Below, piece by piece: positions 62,501 through 64,000 of a DNA stretch of 64,000 nucleotides. A program made the translations under genes and the position numbers. The notes beneath the pieces are model-generated. The model was not told where the DNA came from and did no database searches. It worked only from the letters and a program-made list of their open reading frames with translations. Within the stretch, counting starts at the first letter, position 1. Each line of letters starts with the position of its first letter. This DNA is from Globodera rostochiensis (lineage: Eukaryota; Nematoda; Chromadorea; Rhabditida; Heteroderidae). The DNA lies in NCBI GenBank assembly GCA_018350325.1, contig JAEVLN010000012.1, positions 62,001 to 126,000 on the forward strand. The letters run 5' to 3'.

Positions 62501-64000
62501 ATGATGCACCAATTCGCCTTTCCCCTCATTTTCTCCCTTTTGTGCCTGAGGCCATTTTCGGCGGCCGCCATTCATTTGCCCTACGGCGTCCAGGATGGCG
62601 ACGAGGTCCGACCGACCGATTAAAAATGTTCGATTACCCCCCCCCCCCCCCCATAATTTGTAGGAGCTTCAATTTCCCGAGGGCCTTCTCTCTCGACGAA
62701 CGCTTCCCAAACTCTTCAACTTCTTCGAACAGTCCCACCATTCGCTGTTCGTCTCCGCCAACGGCGCCGTTTCTTTTGATGAACCTTTCGGTAAAACGTT
62801 TGGCATTTCAGCGGGTTGATTGATGTTTTGTGCCAATTTCAGATGCAAATTCCAGGGAATTGGACGGAGAAAAGAGAAATTTAATCGCCGTTTTCCACGC
62901 CCCGTCAAAAGGGGGCAAAGTTTTCTTCCGGTAAAACCCCCCCCCCCTTTTTTAATTTATTTTTAAATTTCACTTCGAGAAGAAGTGCGGACGGGGCCAA
63001 TTTGTTGTCCAAAGAGCTTTCTGCAAAGATTCGACGGGCTTTTGGCGCCAATCAATTTGAGGCAGACGCCGTTGTGATGGTCACTTGGGAAGAATTGGGC
63101 CGCGAGGACGGGGCACCGGACGGCGGGGGGAACACTTTTCAGGTGGAGACGAACGAACGGACGGGAGGGGGGCGGGAGGGGGGGGGGGGATGTTTTGGAT
63201 TTGTTGCCGGACGACGCGGTCCATCCATCACAAAATCCAAAGCCACCCATTGGGGGAGAGACATTCAAATTGTCTTGGCTTTAAAGCTCGCCCTGGCCAC
63301 CGATGCAAACGAAACATACGCTCTGTTGGCGTACAGCAACATCCGCTGGGTGAAAGCGGCGGACGGACGTTTTGCACAAGCGGGCTTTTTTGCGGCGGAT
63401 GGACGCAGTGAAAAGCTGTTGAATTCGGGCAGTCCAAACATCGGAGACGTGATTAAGTGACTTTTACATGCCTTAAATATAATAATTGGGGGTTGACTAT
63501 TTTAGGGTGTCCAACTTCTTTGAGCCGGGCATGTTCATCTACCGCGTTTCGGGCTCCCATCCGTTGGATCCCCGCCAGGGCCAAAGGGGCGCTGGCGGAA
63601 GTCTGACCGGGGAGGACGAAGGCGACTACGAATATCCGCAGGAGCAGCAAGATTATGAGCCGGGAGACCAAATTTGTGGGGGCTAACTCAAAATTCGGAA
63701 TTTCCGGCACATTCAGCGGAATGTCCCCCCGACCCCTACCGCGATTCGTGTCCCCCCAATTGCAACGTCGTGTTGGACGACAACAAATGCTCTCTTTGCA
63801 TTTGCTCAAGTAAATATTGAAGCCGCCGCCCACGGCATTTCCAATCGTTTTCTTCCCATTTTTAGGCGTAATTTCGGAGAATTTGGCCGGCTCGGCCTAC
63901 AAAAAACACTCCAATGGTATGCAATGGCACGGCGCCTTCACAAAGAGCGAATTTTGGCACTTTCCTCAGAAATCGCTGCCGCCGACCGTTCGCCGCGCCC
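62501..64000 (+). CDS. Secreted NIDO-domain protein, 5' part (runs off the window)
   Basis: NIDO domains occur in nidogen, alpha-tectorin and nematode DEX-1, proteins of the extracellular matrix. Exons are 62501-62605, 62664-62790, 62843-62930, 62980-63142, 63287-63456, 63506-63675, 63717-63809 and 63866 onward, all in phase. The first exon encodes a signal peptide (hydrophobic core FPLIFSLLCL, then Ala-rich). The NIDO domain follows: SHHSLFVSANGAVSFDE, LIAVFHAPSKGGKVFFR, ADAVVMVTWEELG, GGNTFQ, LALATDANETYALLAYSNIRW. Exon 7 encodes a Cys-rich module with eight cysteines beginning ECPPDPYRDSCPPNC. The remaining part is outside the window. DEX-1 is one candidate orthologue, but I cannot decide from the part shown. 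Confidence 0.85.

Noticed and set aside
61864..62823. 319-codon plus-strand open frame
   Set aside because: Pro/Ser-rich from C tracts and overlaps, in another frame, the well-supported first exons of the NIDO gene.

Overview
The window is nuclear DNA from a nematode. Its coding genes are split into many short exons by small introns ending in TTTAG or TTTCAG. The homologues are animal-specific (Piezo, UNC-119, Enhancer of polycomb, DUOXA, calcipressin, a Quaking/GLD-1-type STAR protein) and most closely resemble nematode versions. Two well-supported introns use GC-AG borders, and intergenic DNA is full of G or C homopolymers. A tylenchid plant parasite such as a cyst nematode fits this, but the species is an inference.

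Left part (0-20.6 kb): a calcipressin gene (rcn-1-like, +) has a young, intact-looking LTR retrotransposon 66 bp past its stop codon (2090-9514, identical 362-bp LTRs, AAACT target duplication). Then come, all on the minus strand, a MAPK15/ERK7 kinase gene, a STAR-family RNA-binding protein gene, and a long BED-zinc-finger gene with an unrecognised C-terminal half.

Middle (20.6-39.4 kb): about 10.7 kb without a recognisable gene, with minisatellites and G/C tracts; then doxa-1 (dual oxidase maturation factor, -); then about 5 kb more of gene-free DNA.

Right part (39.4-64 kb) is gene-dense: epc-1 (+), unc-119 (-), a PHF12-like PHD/FHA gene (-), a 12-kb Piezo gene (pezo-1, +), a C4orf33/UPF0462 homologue (+), RNA polymerase I subunit RPA12 (+), and the 5' part of a secreted NIDO-domain protein gene (+) that runs off the right edge. 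The PHF12-like and Piezo genes are head to head 229 bp apart. The C4orf33-like and RPA12 genes are 192 bp apart and could be an operon.

The most unusual object is the retrotransposon. Its Gag stops about halfway through the capsid-like domain. Between Gag and protease lies about 550 codons resembling a viral membrane glycoprotein (Cys-rich ectodomain, RRKR site, one transmembrane segment), in the same open frame as protease-RT-RNase H-integrase. A separate third ORF near the 3' LTR carries a coiled coil, a Cys cluster and a Gly/Arg-rich tail. I know of no standard Ty3/gypsy element with this order.
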